From an uncultured Eisenbergiella sp. (GTDB lineage: Bacteria; Bacillota; Clostridia; Lachnospirales; Lachnospiraceae), in contig CARDPF010000007.1 in NCBI GenBank assembly GCA_948960675.1, positions 1 through 23,028 of the forward strand: a stretch of DNA of 23,028 bases, written 5' to 3'. The notes beneath the pieces were generated by a model that worked only from the letters and a program-made list of their open reading frames with translations, was not told the origin of the DNA and did not search any database. Of this stretch, positions 22,331 through 23,028 are shown in pieces. The position numbers and the translations under genes are program-made. The number at the start of each line of letters is the position of its first letter. Within the stretch, counting starts at the first letter, position 1.

Positions 22331-23028
22331 CTTTCCCCTCATTCCGCCGTCCGTAACGTATTTTGTCAAATTCCAGTTCTTCCATCTTCCCCTCCTGCCC
22401 TACATCTGCCAGCAGCGCCCCGACTTCACCGCACAGCTTTTCCCGGAGGAAATAGAAATTCTGCCTGATCTGCCGGAGGGAGCCGGTATCCATGACAGAA
22501 CGGTAGTGGTGCGTCATGGAACCGTCCAGTTCCCCGTTGATGTGCAAAATTCCCTGCCCGTAGTCAAAAAGTTCCAACAGATTATGCTGGCACTGCATGT
22601 CCATTTCTATTTCATACATTTCCAGGCCACGGGCGCCCACCATAAGCAGAAACCGCCCGTCCGTTATGGAATATCCTTTGTTGAAAGAGCCCTCCCTCAC
22701 CGGCTGCGCAGCATAGGCATTTCTGGCAAGCACATACCCTGGCGGCGTAAACTGCAGCTGCCCCCACCGAAACCTTTTTTCCGGGAAATCCAACAGCTTT
22801 TCCACCACCCCCTTGATATCTGCCGTACCCAAAAGATCCTGACAGACGCCCTTTCGCCCCAAACGGCTGTCATAAATCCAAAACGGCGCATGGATCAGAT
22901 CCGCGTAGGGCTCTATCGCATGGGTTAACCCTTTATGGTATCCGTGGAAAAAATATTCATCCCCATGATCCCCATAAAAAACGACGGTAGTATGATCCAG
23001 CCGCTCATTTCGCTCCAGAAAGCCGATG
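22311..23028 (-). CDS. sulfatase/phosphoglycerol-transferase superfamily protein, C-terminal fragment
   Basis: The gene enters from beyond the right edge; 238 C-terminal codons are visible (first whole codon 23025-23027). The readable start contains TTVVFYGDHGDEYFFHGYHK (residues 13-32), with the Asp-His-Gly metal site of the alkaline-phosphatase superfamily, then IHAPFWIYDSRLG (45-57), as in sulfatases and LTA-synthase-like transferases. About 150 further residues (NKGYSITDGRFLL, LFDYGQGILHINGELDG) form a C-terminal extension. The nucleophile Thr/Ser/Cys is outside the window, so sulfatase, phosphoglycerol and phosphoethanolamine transferase cannot be separated. Whether it has membrane helices is also hidden. 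Its stop overlaps the aminotransferase start by 20 bases, so it belongs to the same operon. Confidence 0.78.
   Translation of the reverse strand, partial: IGFLERNERLDHTTVVFYGDHGDEYFFHGYHKGLTHAIEPYADLIHAPFWIYDSRLGRKGVCQDLLGTADIKGVVEKLLDFPEKRFRWGQLQFTPPGYVLARNAYAAQPVREGSFNKGYSITDGRFLLMVGARGLEMYEIEMDMQCQHNLLELFDYGQGILHINGELDGSMTHHYRSVMDTGSLRQIRQNFYFLREKLCGEVGALLADVGQEGKMEELEFDKIRYGRRNEGKDEILHK

Noticed and set aside
1..23028. CRISPR arrays, tRNA or rRNA genes, insertion sequences with DDE transposases
   Set aside because: I looked on both strands and saw no regularly spaced repeats, cloverleaf-like segments, rRNA stretches or DDE transposase motifs.

Overview
The window reads as a low-coverage-end piece of a Gram-positive Clostridia genome, most likely a gut Lachnospiraceae. 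The reasons are strong GGAGG-type ribosome binding sites, a Csp-like S8 peptidase relative, a DUF6870 gene, large serine recombinases with zinc ribbons, and a TagF/RgpF/DUF4422-type glycan locus at roughly 50% GC. Genus assignment is inference. Bases 1-49 are not biological: they match the Illumina P5/TruSeq adapter, so this is the raw left end of an assembled contig. Everything after base 423 is encoded on the minus strand.

Region 1 (51-1887): the 3' end of an alpha-L-fucosidase (GH29) on the plus strand converges on a truncated S8 peptidase. That peptidase has lost its N-terminus, including the catalytic Asp region, and has Ala at the nucleophile Ser position. A long hairpin between the two genes contains the peptidase stop codon.

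Region 2 (1887-7225): a mobile-element module. Three different large serine recombinases lie in tandem (transcribed from 7072 down to 2314), followed by a structured intergenic stretch and a small DUF6870 gene whose stop overlaps the start of the peptidase fragment. The simplest reading is that the left junction of a serine-recombinase element lies inside the peptidase gene. The missing N-terminus would then be at the other end, beyond the glycan genes or lost.

Region 3 (7226-23028): a glycan assembly locus of 15 co-oriented genes, most spaced by under 110 bases or overlapping. In transcription order they are: sulfatase-family protein (5' end outside the window), HisC-like aminotransferase, DUF2284 cysteine-rich protein, LicC-like nucleotidyltransferase, GT-D glycosyltransferase, two RgpF-like transferases, TagF/TagB-like polyol-phosphate transferase, GINT1-like beta-propeller protein, methyltransferase, GT4 glycosyltransferase, DUF4422 glycosyltransferase, FkbM methyltransferase, and a ribulose-phosphate-epimerase-like enzyme. 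After a 234-base gap with its own sigma-A type promoter comes a UDP-glucuronate-4-epimerase-like gene. The front of the operon (aminotransferase plus cytidylyltransferase) looks like a pathway for a CDP-activated amino-alcohol phosphate. The middle would build and decorate a phosphodiester-containing glycan. No priming transferase, flippase, polymerase or ABC exporter is visible, so the locus continues to the right or relies on other loci.

The most striking signal is that seven of the transferases, from unrelated catalytic families, each carry an extra nucleotide-binding-type Rossmann module (GxGxxG-like strand-turn-helix followed by a 'D-N-D-P / I-V-S'-like second strand). It is N-terminal in five and C-terminal in the two RgpF-like proteins. 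This shared accessory domain across one operon is the best candidate here for an under-described system.
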